Shown: positions 1 to 9,365 of the stretch, piece by piece | Layout of the letters: every line of letters begins with the position of its first letter | Position numbering within the stretch: the stretch's first letter is position 1 | Assembly: GCA_017501345.1 (NCBI GenBank) | Contig: JAFVXC010000043.1 | Span: 1 to 64,000 of the forward strand | DNA: 64,000 bases | Direction: 5' to 3' | Source: Clostridia bacterium | Lineage (GTDB): Bacteria > Bacillota_A > Clostridia > Oscillospirales > CAG-272 | The notes under the pieces: generated by a model | Seen by the model: only the letters and a program-made list of their open reading frames with translations | Database searches by the model: none | Told to the model about the DNA's origin: nothing | Program-made: the position numbers and the translations under genes

Positions 1-44
1 TTGTGCAGGTTGCACACTTCCCCCTTTCGCCTCTGCACATCCAT

Positions 45-75
45 ACGGTCAGGCTCAGAATGAGCACCGTTTTTA
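45..75 (+). terminator. Rho-independent terminator of an upstream gene
   Basis: A hairpin with arms ACGGT/ACCGT (45-49, 66-70) and GCTCA/TGAGC (53-57, 61-65) is followed by a T run. It probably ends a plus-strand gene lying left of the window. No gene is seen in 1-160. Confidence 0.65.
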
Positions 76-168
76 TGCCCCTCTATAAATATATACGGCT
101 TTTTTCGCGATTTTTCTTCAAAAGTTATTGTGAATTTTTTGTGCACACAGCCAAAATCAAATGCCCTC

Positions 169-197
169 TTGACAAAGCACGCAGAATGTGTTATACT
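169..197 (+). promoter_or_regulatory. Sigma-A promoter for valS
   Basis: TTGACA at 169-174 and TATACT at 192-197 are separated by 17 bases, a near-consensus housekeeping promoter. Transcription would begin near 204, just before the T-box leader. Confidence 0.85.
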
Positions 198-203
198 GTC
201 TCT

Positions 204-485
204 ATATGAAACGCTTTGACGGGAATGAGTAGGCGCAGCGCTTTTTCACAGAGAGCAGACGGTCGGTGTAAGTCTGCAAAAACGCGCGTACGAAGTCCTC
301 CCCGAGCGGCAGGGCTGAACAGAGGATAGGGGCACTCCCCCCTCCGAGTAGGTCTTGACGGTGTCCTCCGTTACGGGACTGCGGCATAATTCTATGCTCC
401 GCGCAAAGTGTGTGTGAGGCTTTTCCTCCGCAAAATCAGGTGGTACCGCGTGCTCCACGTCCTGATACGGACGGGGGCTTTTTCT
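204..485 (+). promoter_or_regulatory. Valine-specific T-box leader
   Basis: The leader upstream of valS carries the T-box core CAGGTGGTACCGCG at 437-450, which closely matches the consensus that pairs with uncharged tRNA acceptor ends. It is followed by a terminator hairpin (about 452-478, arms GCTCC-A-CGTCC and GGACG-GGGGC) and a T run. In the Stem I region an AGAGAG/GGTCGGTG pair of motifs (about 250-268) precedes GAAGTCCTC, placing a GTC valine codon at 295-297 in the expected specifier position. Uncharged tRNA-Val should favour the antiterminator and expression of valS. The T-box assignment is direct; the exact specifier is my reading of the pattern. Confidence 0.9.
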
Positions 486-559
486 TTTTTCGAGAGATAC
501 CGCACACCGCCGTTTCCCCGCTGTATTCTAATGAAATTCTATACGAAAGGCAGAACGCT

Positions 560-3214
560 ATGATTCCCGAAAACGATCTCCCCAAAAACTATTCGCCCTC
601 TGAATTTGAGGAGCGGATCTATATGAACTGGTGCGAGAAGGGCTATTTCACGCCGCAGGTCGACAGAAATAAGCCCTCCTATACCATCGTCATTCCCCCA
701 CCGAACATCACGGGACAGCTCCATATGGGACACGCCCTCGACAACACCCTGCAGGATATTCTGATCCGCTATAAGCGTATGTCGGGCTTCTCGACCCTCT
801 GGCTTCCCGGCACCGACCACGCTTCGATCGCAACCGAGGCGAAGATCGTCGAGGCAATGCGCAAGGAAGGCCTCACGAAGGAGGACCTCGGACGTGAAAA
901 GTTCCTTGAGCGCGCGTGGGACTGGAAGGAGCAATACGGCGGCAGGATCGTCTCCCAGCTGAAGAAGATGGGATCGTCCTGCGACTGGTCGCGTGAGCGC
1001 TTCACCCTCGACGAGGGCTGCTCAACGGCTGTCCGCAAGGTCTTTAAGCAGCTTTACGACAAGGGTCTGATCTACCGCGGCGAGCGCATCATCAACTGGT
1101 GCCCACACTGCAAGACCTCGATCTCGAACGCAGAGGTCGAATACGAGGAGCAGGACGGTCACTTCTGGCACATCCGCTATCCGCTCGTGGGCGGCGGCGG
1201 ATACGTCGAGGTCGCGACCACACGTCCCGAGACCCTGCTCGGTGACACCGCCGTTGCGGTCAATCCCGCAGACGAGAGATACAAGGATATGATCGGCAAG
1301 TACGTCGTGCTTCCCCTCGTCGGTCGCCGTATCCCGATCGTTGCAGACGAGCACGCACAGCTTGACAAGGGTACGGGCTGCGTTAAAATCACGCCCGCGC
1401 ACGACCCGAACGACTTCGAGGTCGGCCGCCGCTGCCATCTCCCGATGGAGGTCGTACTGACTGACGACGCAAGGATCACCGAGAACTACCCGAAATATGC
1501 GGGAATGGACCGTTACGAGGCACGCAAGGCGATCGTAAACGACCTCCGTGAGGGCGGCTATCTCGCAGAGATCGAAAATCTGAAGCACGAGGTCGGCACC
1601 TGCTACCGCTGCGGCACGACGATCGAGCCGATGGTCAGCCTGCAGTGGTTCGTCAAAATGGAGCCCCTCGCAAAGCCCGCCGTCAAGGCGGTCCGCGACG
1701 GACGGATCAAGTTCGTTCCCGAGCGCTTTGACAAGAACTACTTCCACTGGATGGAAAACACGCAGGACTGGTGCATCTCCCGTCAGCTCTGGTGGGGCCA
1801 CCGCATCCCCGCATACTACTGCGACGACTGCGGTCACACCGTCGTTGACGCCGACGGATGCAAGGTCTGCCCGAAGTGCGGCGGCAATATGACGCAGGAC
1901 GGCGACACGCTCGACACCTGGTTCTCCTCCGCGCTCTGGCCCTTCTCGACGCTCGGCTGGCCCGAAAAGACCGAGGATCTCGACTACTTCTACCCGACGT
2001 CGACCCTCGTCACGGGCTACGACATCATCACCTTCTGGGTGTCCAGAATGATCTTCTCGGCGCTTGAGTACACGGGCGAAATCCCGTTTGACACGGTGCT
2101 GATCCACGGCCTCGTCAGAGATGCGCAGGGCCGAAAGATGTCGAAGTCGCTCGGCAACGGCATCGATCCCCTCCTTATCATCGAAAAGTACGGCGCAGAC
2201 GCGCTCCGCTTCGCACTCGCGACGGGCAACTCTCCCGGAAACGATATGCGCTTCTCGGATGAAAAGATCGAGGCTGCGCGTAACTTCGCGAACAAGCTCT
2301 GGAACGCATCGCGCTTCGTCCGTATGAATCTGACGGTAAGCGACGTAAAGCTTCCTGCAGAAAGCGCGCTCGCCCCCGAGGACAAGTGGATCCTCGACGC
2401 CTTCAACCGAACGGTACAGGCCGTTCGCTCAAATCTCGACCGCTATGAGATCGGCATCGCCCTCTCCGAGCTGTACGACTTCATCTGGAACGTCTACTGC
2501 GACTGGTACATCGAGCTTTCGAAGGCACGCCTCGCAGACAAGGAGAGCGAATCGAACAGAACGGCACAGAACGTCCTCGCGTACGTGCTGATCGGAACGC
2601 TGAAGCTCCTCCATCCCTTTATGCCCTTCATCACCGAGGAGATCTACTCCGCACTCCCCCACCTCGCATCGGATGCCGAAAGCATTATGATCTCGGATTA
2701 CCCCGAATACACGGATGCGCTCGTATTCCCCGAGGAGGCAGAGCAGTTCGGTCGCGTCATCGCGGCGATCAAGGCGATCCGCCTCCGCCGCAACGAAATG
2801 AACGTTCCTCCGTCGAAGAAGGCAACGGTCTATATTGAAACGAAGTATGCGGAGAGCTTCAGCCCCGCAACCTACGCGTTCTTCCAGAGGCTTGCGTCCG
2901 CGTCTGAGGTCGTCGTCGGCGAATCCTTCGACGGCACACTCGATATGGACTCCTGCGTCCGTATCGTCACCGACTCGGCAACGATCTTCCTGCCGATGAA
3001 CGATATCATCGACCTTGAGAAGGAAGTAAAGAAGCTCGAAGCCGAAGAGGTCCGTCTCGTCGGCGAGATCGACCGCATCGCAAAGAAGCTGTCGAACGAG
3101 GGCTTTGTCGCAAAGGCACCCGAGGCAGTCGTAAACGCAGAACGCCAGAAGAAGGCAAAGTACGAGGAGACCCTCGAAAGCGTCCGCGCGGCTCTCGCAA
3201 AGATGCGTAAATAA
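560..3214 (+). CDS. valS: Valyl-tRNA synthetase
   Basis: This class I aminoacyl-tRNA synthetase charges tRNA-Val. The 884-residue product has the usual length. The HIGH-type motif HMGH is at residues 55-58 within PPPNITGQLHMGH, and KMSKS is at 526-530. Cys pairs in the editing/insert region (CYRCG; CDDCG...CPKCG) suggest zinc binding, and the last ~70 residues form the Lys/Glu-rich coiled coil typical of ValRS. The start at 560 is chosen because GAAAGG lies about 10 bases upstream and the family N-terminus (LPKNYSPSEFE) follows; reading from the ATG at 410 would translate the T-box terminator. Expression is controlled by the valine T-box. Confidence 0.97.
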   Translation: MIPENDLPKNYSPSEFEERIYMNWCEKGYFTPQVDRNKPSYTIVIPPPNITGQLHMGHALDNTLQDILIRYKRMSGFSTLWLPGTDHASIATEAKIVEAMRKEGLTKEDLGREKFLERAWDWKEQYGGRIVSQLKKMGSSCDWSRERFTLDEGCSTAVRKVFKQLYDKGLIYRGERIINWCPHCKTSISNAEVEYEEQDGHFWHIRYPLVGGGGYVEVATTRPETLLGDTAVAVNPADERYKDMIGKYVVLPLVGRRIPIVADEHAQLDKGTGCVKITPAHDPNDFEVGRRCHLPMEVVLTDDARITENYPKYAGMDRYEARKAIVNDLREGGYLAEIENLKHEVGTCYRCGTTIEPMVSLQWFVKMEPLAKPAVKAVRDGRIKFVPERFDKNYFHWMENTQDWCISRQLWWGHRIPAYYCDDCGHTVVDADGCKVCPKCGGNMTQDGDTLDTWFSSALWPFSTLGWPEKTEDLDYFYPTSTLVTGYDIITFWVSRMIFSALEYTGEIPFDTVLIHGLVRDAQGRKMSKSLGNGIDPLLIIEKYGADALRFALATGNSPGNDMRFSDEKIEAARNFANKLWNASRFVRMNLTVSDVKLPAESALAPEDKWILDAFNRTVQAVRSNLDRYEIGIALSELYDFIWNVYCDWYIELSKARLADKESESNRTAQNVLAYVLIGTLKLLHPFMPFITEEIYSALPHLASDAESIMISDYPEYTDALVFPEEAEQFGRVIAAIKAIRLRRNEMNVPPSKKATVYIETKYAESFSPATYAFFQRLASASEVVVGESFDGTLDMDSCVRIVTDSATIFLPMNDIIDLEKEVKKLEAEEVRLVGEIDRIAKKLSNEGFVAKAPEAVVNAERQKKAKYEETLESVRAALAKMRK

Positions 3215-3215
3215 T

Positions 3216-3794
3216 ATGGGTAAGCTACACTGGCCCGGGGGAGCGCTCACCGCACCCGTTCCCCCGGCGCTCGTCACCTGCGGCAGTCTCGAGGGCGGTG
3301 ACGCGAACGTTCTCACGATCGCGTGGACGGGGATCATCAACACTGTTCCGCCCAAAACCTACATTTCGGTGCGCCCGAAGCGGCATTCGTACGAGATCCT
3401 GAAGCGGCATATGGAGTTCACCGTAAACCTGCCGACGGTCTCTCTCATCCGTGCGATCGACTCCTGTGGTGTCTACACGGGTGCAAAGATGAACAAATTC
3501 GAGCGGTTCGGGCTGACGCCCGAAAGCGGAAGCGTCGTTTCGGCTCCCGTGATCGCGGAATGTCCGCTGTCGCTTGAATGCCGTATCACTGACGTGATCC
3601 CGCTCGGATCGCACGATATGTTCCTCGCGGACATCGTGGCAGTCGACGTGGACGAATCGCTCGTGGACGACACGGGCAAGCTGCATCTTGACCGCGCGGG
3701 GCTCGTTGCATTCGCCCACGGCGAATATTTCGAGCTTGGGCGAAAGCTCGGTACGTTCGGTTATTCGGTGAGAAAAAAGAAAAAGAAGCGGTAA
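3216..3794 (+). CDS. Flavin reductase-like FMN-binding protein
   Basis: A 192-residue protein of the flavin reductase/split-barrel flavin-binding family (DIM6/NTAB group). Typical features are the N-terminal PVPPALVTCG segment, NVLTIAWTG, the SVRPKRHSYE stretch and FTVNLP. It is probably a cytoplasmic FMN-binding oxidoreductase; the substrate cannot be told. The ATG follows the valS stop by one base, so it is very likely co-transcribed and translationally coupled with valS. The C-terminus is a run of lysines (KKKKKR), perhaps just low-complexity wear. Confidence 0.85.
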   Translation: MGKLHWPGGALTAPVPPALVTCGSLEGGDANVLTIAWTGIINTVPPKTYISVRPKRHSYEILKRHMEFTVNLPTVSLIRAIDSCGVYTGAKMNKFERFGLTPESGSVVSAPVIAECPLSLECRITDVIPLGSHDMFLADIVAVDVDESLVDDTGKLHLDRAGLVAFAHGEYFELGRKLGTFGYSVRKKKKKR

Positions 3795-3810
3795 AAGCTT
3801 CTTATCCATA

Positions 3811-3847
3811 AGCACAAGTCTGTTCAGAACGGGCTTGTGCTTTTTTA
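3811..3847 (+). terminator. Terminator of the valS operon
   Basis: AGCACAAG (3811-3818) pairs with CTTGTGCT (3834-3841), followed by a T run. Confidence 0.85.
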
Positions 3848-3897
3848 TCGTTTTTTTCGCTAATTTTCGGACTCTTTACAAAATCCCTCTTGTTTCT

Positions 3898-3926
3898 TTG
3901 CAAAATTTGTGGTAGACTAATATATT
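3898..3926 (+). promoter_or_regulatory. Probable promoter of the activase gene
   Basis: TTGCAA (3898-3903) and TATATT (3921-3926) are spaced by 17 bases. A TATAAT at 3932-3937 is an alternative -10 but lacks a good -35. Confidence 0.6.
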
Positions 3927-3974
3927 ATGAGTATAATGCGGATGTGTTTCCGCAAGTAAATACAGGAGGGACGA

Positions 3975-6900
3975 ATGAATTCAACGACCGAAAAAACAAC
4001 GAGCGAAGGTCTGTCGGAGCTCTTCTTTTCCCTGCCCGCACCTCTCTCCCTCGGCATCGATATCGGATCGACGACCGCCAAGGCGGTGCTTCTGAAGCAC
4101 GGAAAGATCGTATACAGCTGCTATGAGCGGCATTTCGCACAGGTGCGCCAAAAGGCGCTTGAGCTCGTCAAGAGACTTAAAGATCTTATTGGAAACAATC
4201 CCGTACACATCGCCGTTTCGGGCTCTGCGGGTCTCGGTCTCGCAAAAGCGGCAGACCTGCCGTTTGTACAGGAGGTCTACGCGACCTCCGAGGCCGTCCG
4301 CACACTGGCGCCCGATACCTCGACCGTCATTGAGCTCGGCGGAGAGGATGCCAAGGTCATCTTCCTTGACGGCGGCATTGACGAGCGAATGAATGGGACC
4401 TGCGCAGGCGGAACGGGCGCGTTCATCGACCAGATGGCGACCCTGCTCGATCTGCCGAACGATGAAATGGACGAGCTCAGCCTCCGTTACAAGCGCCTCT
4501 ATCCGATCGCATCGCGTTGCGGCGTATTTGCAAAAACCGACATCCAGCCCCTATTGAATCAGGGTGCCTCGAAGGAGGATATCGCGGCGAGCATCTATCA
4601 GGCAGTGGTCGACCAGACGATCGCGGGACTTGCGCAGGGACGCAAGATCGGCGGCAAGGTCCTCTTTCTCGGCGGTCCGCTCTCCTTCTGCAAGGGACTC
4701 CGCAACCGCTTCCGCGAAACGCTGAGACTCTCGGAGGAAAACGGCGTTTGCCCACCCTATGCGTGCATTTCGGTCGCGATCGGCGCAGCGATCTACGCAT
4801 CAAGACAGCAAAAGGCTCCTACCTACGACAAGCTTGTCGCCTCCCTCGAGGGCGCACTGACACAGACCGTCGAAACGGCATCCCTCCCGATGCTGTTTGA
4901 AAATGAGGACGAATACGGGCTCTTCCGAGAGCGGCACGCAAAAGCGACCGTTCCCTTCGTCGATCCCGCATCCTACACGGGCGACGCTTATCTCGGCATT
5001 GACTGCGGCTCAACGACAACGAAGCTCGTATTGATGAATGATAAAAACGAGATCCTGCACACCTATTACAGCTCGAACAAGGGAAATCCCGTTCTGGTCG
5101 TCAAGGAGCAACTCGAAAGGCTTTACGAGATCTGCGGCGACCGCATCCGCATCAGAGGAAGTGCGGTCACGGGCTATGGCGAGGCTCTGATCAAAAACGC
5201 CTTTCACATTGACCGCGGTCTCGTCGAAACGATCGCGCACTTCACCGCCGCCGCGCATTTTAATCCGAAGGTCGATTTCATCCTTGACATCGGCGGACAG
5301 GACATCAAGTGCTTCCGCATTAAGAACGGTGCGATCGATTCGATCCTTCTGAACGAGGCCTGCTCCTCGGGGTGCGGCTCATTCATCGAGACCTTCGCGA
5401 AATCGATGGGCTACGATATCGACCGTTTCTCGAAGCTCGGGCTTTTCGCCTCACGTCCCGTCGACCTCGGCTCGCGCTGCACGGTATTTATGAATTCCTC
5501 GGTCAAGCAGGCACAAAAGGACGGTGCGACCGTCGAGGATATCTCGGCAGGACTTTCGATCAGCGTCGTGAAAAACGCGATCTACAAGGTCATTCGCGCG
5601 ACCTCTCCCGAGGAGCTCGGCGAGAACGTCGTCGTGCAAGGCGGAACCTTCTACAATGATGCCGTGCTCCGCAGCTTTGAAAATACGCTCGGCAGACCCG
5701 TCGTCCGTCCGACGATCGCGGGACTGATGGGCGCGTACGGCGCGGCGCTTTACGCAAGATCCAAGGTCAAGGCAGACAGACCGTCGACTCTCATCACAAG
5801 GGAGGCGCTCGCGTCCTTCACGCACACGTCGAAGGCTGTGGTCTGCAAGGGCTGTACGAACCACTGCAATATGACCGTCAACACCTTCTCGGACGGCTCT
5901 CGATTCATTTCGGGCAACCGCTGTGAGAAGGGTGCAGGCAAGGTCCTTTCTCCCGAGGAAACACTCCCGAATCTGCACGAATACAAGAGAGGGCGCTTTG
6001 CGGCGCTTGCAGAGGAAGGAATGTCCGAGCTCCCGAATGCACGCGGCGTGATCGGTCTCCCCCTCGCGCTCGGCAACTATGAGCTTGCGCCCTTCTGGAC
6101 GGCGCTCTTCCGTGCGCTCCGCTACAACGTGCGTCTCTCGGGCTTCTCCGACCGCAGGATCTACGCAAAGGGACAGTACAGCATCCCCTCCGACACGGCG
6201 TGCTACCCTGCAAAAATTATGCACGGACACATTGAGACGCTGATCGAGCAGGACGTAACGGCGATCTTCTACCCCTCCCTTTCTTACAACGTCAACGAGG
6301 AGAAGGGGGACAACCATTACAATTGCCCCGTCGTTGCGTACTATTCGGAGCTTCTGAAAGGCAATATGGACTCTCTCAGCGGCAAGAGATTCCTCTATCC
6401 CTATCTGAATATCAACGACAAAAAGGAGCTTCTCCGCGAGCTTCTGCCCTATTTGCAAGCGAATCTCGACAGCTCGATCACAAAAAGCGAGCTGAAAACG
6501 GCAATCGGTGCGGCATACCGTGCTTACGACGCACATATGACGGATATCCGTCGCACGGGCGAGGAGGCGCTCGCATACGCGAAGGAGCGCGGAAAGCGTG
6601 TGATGATCCTCGCGGGCAGGCCCTATCACATCGACCCCGAGATTGGACACGGTATCGACAAGCTTGCAACCGCGCTCGGCTTCGTCGTCGTGACCGAGGA
6701 CAGTGTTTCGCACCTCACCGATGCCCCGAAGGTCAACGTTCTGAATCAGTGGACCTACCACGCACGCCTCTATTCGGCGGCAAAATATGCCACAGAGCAC
6801 CCCGGTGTGGAGCTCGTTCAGCTCGTTTCCTTCGGCTGCGGCATCGACGCCGTCACGACCGATGAAACACGCGCGATCCTCGAATCGGCAGGTCGGCTCT

Positions 6901-6986
6901 ATACGCAGATCAAGATCGACGAGATCACCAACCTCGGCGCAGTCAACATCCGCCTCCGCAGTCTCCTCGGTGCCTTGGAGCAGTAA
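3975..6986 (+). CDS. 2-hydroxyacyl-CoA dehydratase activator-like ATPase with DUF2229 region
   Basis: This 1003-residue protein has two tandem BadF/BcrA-type (ASKHA) ATPase domains followed by a DUF2229/COG3580-type region. Phosphate-binding motifs are GIDIGSTTAKAVLL near residue 27 and GIDCGSTTTKLVLM near 341. Each half carries the Fe-S-type cysteines of HgdC-like activators: C143 (TCAGGTG) and C182 (SRCGVF), then C463/C467 (ACSSGCG) and C502 (SRCTVF). The C-terminal region begins with C624, C627 and C631. Activators use ATP to inject an electron into dehydratase Fe-S clusters, and the partner is probably the gene at 7175. In many Clostridia these parts form one ~1400-residue polypeptide; here they are split. 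AGGAGGG precedes the start. Confidence 0.85.
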   Translation: MNSTTEKTTSEGLSELFFSLPAPLSLGIDIGSTTAKAVLLKHGKIVYSCYERHFAQVRQKALELVKRLKDLIGNNPVHIAVSGSAGLGLAKAADLPFVQEVYATSEAVRTLAPDTSTVIELGGEDAKVIFLDGGIDERMNGTCAGGTGAFIDQMATLLDLPNDEMDELSLRYKRLYPIASRCGVFAKTDIQPLLNQGASKEDIAASIYQAVVDQTIAGLAQGRKIGGKVLFLGGPLSFCKGLRNRFRETLRLSEENGVCPPYACISVAIGAAIYASRQQKAPTYDKLVASLEGALTQTVETASLPMLFENEDEYGLFRERHAKATVPFVDPASYTGDAYLGIDCGSTTTKLVLMNDKNEILHTYYSSNKGNPVLVVKEQLERLYEICGDRIRIRGSAVTGYGEALIKNAFHIDRGLVETIAHFTAAAHFNPKVDFILDIGGQDIKCFRIKNGAIDSILLNEACSSGCGSFIETFAKSMGYDIDRFSKLGLFASRPVDLGSRCTVFMNSSVKQAQKDGATVEDISAGLSISVVKNAIYKVIRATSPEELGENVVVQGGTFYNDAVLRSFENTLGRPVVRPTIAGLMGAYGAALYARSKVKADRPSTLITREALASFTHTSKAVVCKGCTNHCNMTVNTFSDGSRFISGNRCEKGAGKVLSPEETLPNLHEYKRGRFAALAEEGMSELPNARGVIGLPLALGNYELAPFWTALFRALRYNVRLSGFSDRRIYAKGQYSIPSDTACYPAKIMHGHIETLIEQDVTAIFYPSLSYNVNEEKGDNHYNCPVVAYYSELLKGNMDSLSGKRFLYPYLNINDKKELLRELLPYLQANLDSSITKSELKTAIGAAYRAYDAHMTDIRRTGEEALAYAKERGKRVMILAGRPYHIDPEIGHGIDKLATALGFVVVTEDSVSHLTDAPKVNVLNQWTYHARLYSAAKYATEHPGVELVQLVSFGCGIDAVTTDETRAILESAGRLYTQIKIDEITNLGAVNIRLRSLLGALEQ

Positions 6987-6992
6987 TTTTTC

Positions 6993-7153
6993 GGGGCTCT
7001 GCCCCGTACCCCGTTTAAGAAACTTTTTGAAAAAAGTTTCTTAAAAATCTTCAAAAACTTTTGTCAAAAGCATTTTTTTCTTTGAAAGGTTTTTGAAGGT
7101 CAAGGAAACTTTTTGCAAAAAGTTTCCTTGCAAAGCCCGAGGCAGGGCCTCGG
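6993..7153. repeat. Composite intergenic palindromic repeat, full copy (copy 1)
   Basis: The left end is a GGGGC/GCCCC hairpin (6993-7005). An AT-rich hairpin with arms AAACTTTTT/AAAAAGTTT follows, then a TCTTCAAAAACTTTT block. The right half repeats the same parts in opposite orientation and ends in a CGAGGC/GCCTCG hairpin (7137-7153). It fills the gap between two genes that probably share a transcript. Confidence 0.85.
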
Positions 7154-7174
7154 ACATCCAGAAAGGATATACTT

Positions 7175-8500
7175 ATGACCGATAATCGCGTGATATTCAC
7201 GAAGGAAATGAAGGAGACACACACGCTCCTGATTCCGACGATGCTTCCGAACCATTTCCGCATCATTGAAAAGATTCTGAAAATATACGGTTACAAGACC
7301 GAGCTTCTCGTACCCGACCGCGCGCGCGTCGTTGAAAGCGGGCTCCGCTACGTACACAACGACTCCTGCTATCCCGCCACGCTCGTCATCGGGCAGTTCA
7401 TCGACGCTTTGAAGAGCGGAAAGCACGATCCGCACAAGGTCGCGCTCGTGATGTCGCAGACGGGCGGCGGCTGTCGCGCGTCGAACTATATCTCCCTGCT
7501 CCGCAAGGCGCTCGCGAAGGCAGGCTACGGATACGTTCCCGTCATTTCCTTCAGCGTGGCGGGCGGTATGGAAAGGAATCCCGGCTTCAAGCTCACCGTT
7601 CCGCTTCTGCGCCGTATGGTGTATGCAGTTTTGTACGGCGACCTTATGATGTCTCTCTCAAATCAGTGCAAGCCTTATGAAAAGAACAAGGGTGACGCCG
7701 AGCGGTTGTTTGACGCCTGGGTCGATCGCATCATCGGAGAGATGGACGGCAAGGCGATCTCGTACAAAAAGGTTAAGGAGAACTACCGAGCGATCATCCG
7801 CGATTTCGCGGCGATCCCGATGGATCGCTCCGAGCCGCGTGTTCGCGTCGGCATCGTCGGAGAGATCTACGTCAAGTTCTCCCCGCTCGGAAACAATGAT
7901 CTCGAAGCCTTCCTCGCCGAAGAAAACGCCGAGGTGGTGATGCCGGGGCTCACCGACTTCTGCCTCTACTGCGTTTATAACAGCATTCTCGATTACGAGC
8001 TCTACGGCAGAAACAAGAAGTCCGTCCGGATCTGGAGAATTGCATACGATTTCATCATTAAAAAGCAAAACGACGTGATCGAGGCGATCAACGAAATCTC
8101 CGCAGAGACGGGCGTGAAATTTAATCCCCCCACCTCGTTCGAGCACACGAAAACGCTCCCTGAGGGCGTGATCTCAAACGGTGTAAAGATGGGTGAGGGC
8201 TGGCTTCTGACCGCAGAAATGCTTGAGCTGATCGAATCAGGTGTGAACAACATCATCTGCACGCAGCCCTTCGGCTGTCTCCCGAACCACATTGCAGGCA
8301 AGGGAATGATGAAGCCGATCAAGGAGCGGCATCCGCAGGCGAACATCATCGCGGTCGATTACGACCCGAGCGCCACGCAGATCAATCAGGAGAACCGCAT
8401 AAAATTGATGCTTGCAAACGCGCAGGAGCAGATGCGGCGCGCAGAGGAGCCTGTCGCAGAGGAGACTCTGTCCGAGGTGACGGAGCCCGCTACGGTCTGA
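7175..8500 (+). CDS. 2-hydroxyacyl-CoA dehydratase-like protein (COG3581 type)
   Basis: The 441-residue product resembles the HgdB-like C-terminal portion of large CoA-activase/dehydratase fusion proteins. Recognisable segments are LLIPTMLPNHFR, C65 in NDSCYPAT, C100 in TGGGCRASNY and a later ICTQPFGCLPNH. These cysteines probably hold an Fe-S cluster. The substrate is unknown; members of this COG are widespread in anaerobes and most are uncharacterised, so dehydration of a 2-hydroxyacyl-CoA is only the family-based guess. It follows the activase across a 190-base gap filled by repeat copy 1. AAAGGA precedes the ATG. Confidence 0.8.
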   Translation: MTDNRVIFTKEMKETHTLLIPTMLPNHFRIIEKILKIYGYKTELLVPDRARVVESGLRYVHNDSCYPATLVIGQFIDALKSGKHDPHKVALVMSQTGGGCRASNYISLLRKALAKAGYGYVPVISFSVAGGMERNPGFKLTVPLLRRMVYAVLYGDLMMSLSNQCKPYEKNKGDAERLFDAWVDRIIGEMDGKAISYKKVKENYRAIIRDFAAIPMDRSEPRVRVGIVGEIYVKFSPLGNNDLEAFLAEENAEVVMPGLTDFCLYCVYNSILDYELYGRNKKSVRIWRIAYDFIIKKQNDVIEAINEISAETGVKFNPPTSFEHTKTLPEGVISNGVKMGEGWLLTAEMLELIESGVNNIICTQPFGCLPNHIAGKGMMKPIKERHPQANIIAVDYDPSATQINQENRIKLMLANAQEQMRRAEEPVAEETLSEVTEPATV

Positions 8501-8520
8501 ATCCGAAGGCAAAATACAGA

Positions 8521-8559
8521 AACAGCGTAACCGCTATCGTGCGGCTGCGCTGTTTTTTT
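8521..8559 (+). terminator. Terminator after the dehydratase-like gene
   Basis: AACAGCG (8521-8527) pairs with CGCTGTT, with an inner CCGC/GCGG stem, followed by seven T. Confidence 0.8.
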
Positions 8560-8642
8560 GTATTTATCAGGTTCTCCTTTCTTTACGGACACAATCACAC
8601 AAAACTGTAACACAGACGAGGCAATAATTTTTTTGAAAATTA

Positions 8643-8671
8643 TAGACAATTTTAGAAAAATGTGCTATACT
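8643..8671 (+). promoter_or_regulatory. Promoter of the MBL hydrolase gene
   Basis: TAGACA (8643-8648) and TATACT (8666-8671) are 17 bases apart; an overlapping TATAAT begins at 8671. Confidence 0.75.
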
Positions 8672-8721
8672 ATAATGGAATAGGTATAGAATGATGCAAA
8701 ATGACGAGGGGAGGTCGCGAA

Positions 8722-9351
8722 ATGGAGCTCAAAACGCTTGCCGAGGGCTTTCTCGGTGCGAACTGCTACCTTCTCTACGATAGCGGACACGCCTTCATCG
8801 TCGATCCCGCGGCGCGGCTCGACGTCATGTGCGCGGCGCTATATGAAGATGGGCTTGCGCTCGATGGCATTCTTCTGACGCACGGTCACTTTGACCACGT
8901 AATGAATCTTGAACCGCTTCTTTCGCGCTTCTCTGTTCCCGTCTACCTCGGAGCGGGCGACAGGGACTTTGCTTCAGACGGAAGAAAGAACGGCTTTTCG
9001 GTCTTTTTCGGTCAGGATCGCACCTTTCCAATGGCGACCAACCTCCTTTCGGACGGTGACATCCTCGCGCTTGGATCGGGGAGAGTCACGGTGATCTCCA
9101 CCCCCGGGCACAGCGGCGGATCGGTCTGTTTTCTCTGCGAGAAGAGCGGACAAGCGCCCTTCCTTCTCTCGGGCGACACGATCTTCGCAGATAACGTCGG
9201 GCGCACCGATCTCTACGGCGGCTCGTACGAGGTCCTGCAGGACTCGCTCGGGTGTCTCGCAGAGTTATCGAAGCGTTATCCCGACATCGTGATCTATCCC
9301 GGGCACGGCCCATCGGAGACGCTCGAAAACGCGCTCCGCGCGGTAATGTGA
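8722..9351 (+). CDS. MBL-fold metallohydrolase (glyoxalase II-like)
   Basis: This 209-residue cytoplasmic protein has the metallo-beta-lactamase metal-binding motif THGHFDH (about residues 53-59) and downstream ligands in STPGHSGGS, LSGDTIF and YPGHGP, the pattern of hydroxyacylglutathione hydrolase-like enzymes. It probably hydrolyses a thioester such as an acyl-thiol adduct; the true substrate is unknown. The start at 8722 is chosen over 8701 because GGGGAGG (8708-8714) gives a 7-base spacing. It has its own promoter. Confidence 0.88.
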   Translation: MELKTLAEGFLGANCYLLYDSGHAFIVDPAARLDVMCAALYEDGLALDGILLTHGHFDHVMNLEPLLSRFSVPVYLGAGDRDFASDGRKNGFSVFFGQDRTFPMATNLLSDGDILALGSGRVTVISTPGHSGGSVCFLCEKSGQAPFLLSGDTIFADNVGRTDLYGGSYEVLQDSLGCLAELSKRYPDIVIYPGHGPSETLENALRAVM

Positions 9352-9365
9352 GGCTATGACAATAC

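Noticed and set aside
410..559. Upstream ATG extension of valS
   Set aside because: It would translate the T-box and terminator region and lacks a ribosome site; the family N-terminus begins at 560.
1022..2107. 361-codon minus-strand open frame inside valS
   Set aside because: Shadow of the synthetase gene caused by codon bias; no independent signal.
3225..3815. Minus-strand open frame opposite the flavin-reductase-like gene
   Set aside because: It runs through the valS-operon terminator region and has no family features.
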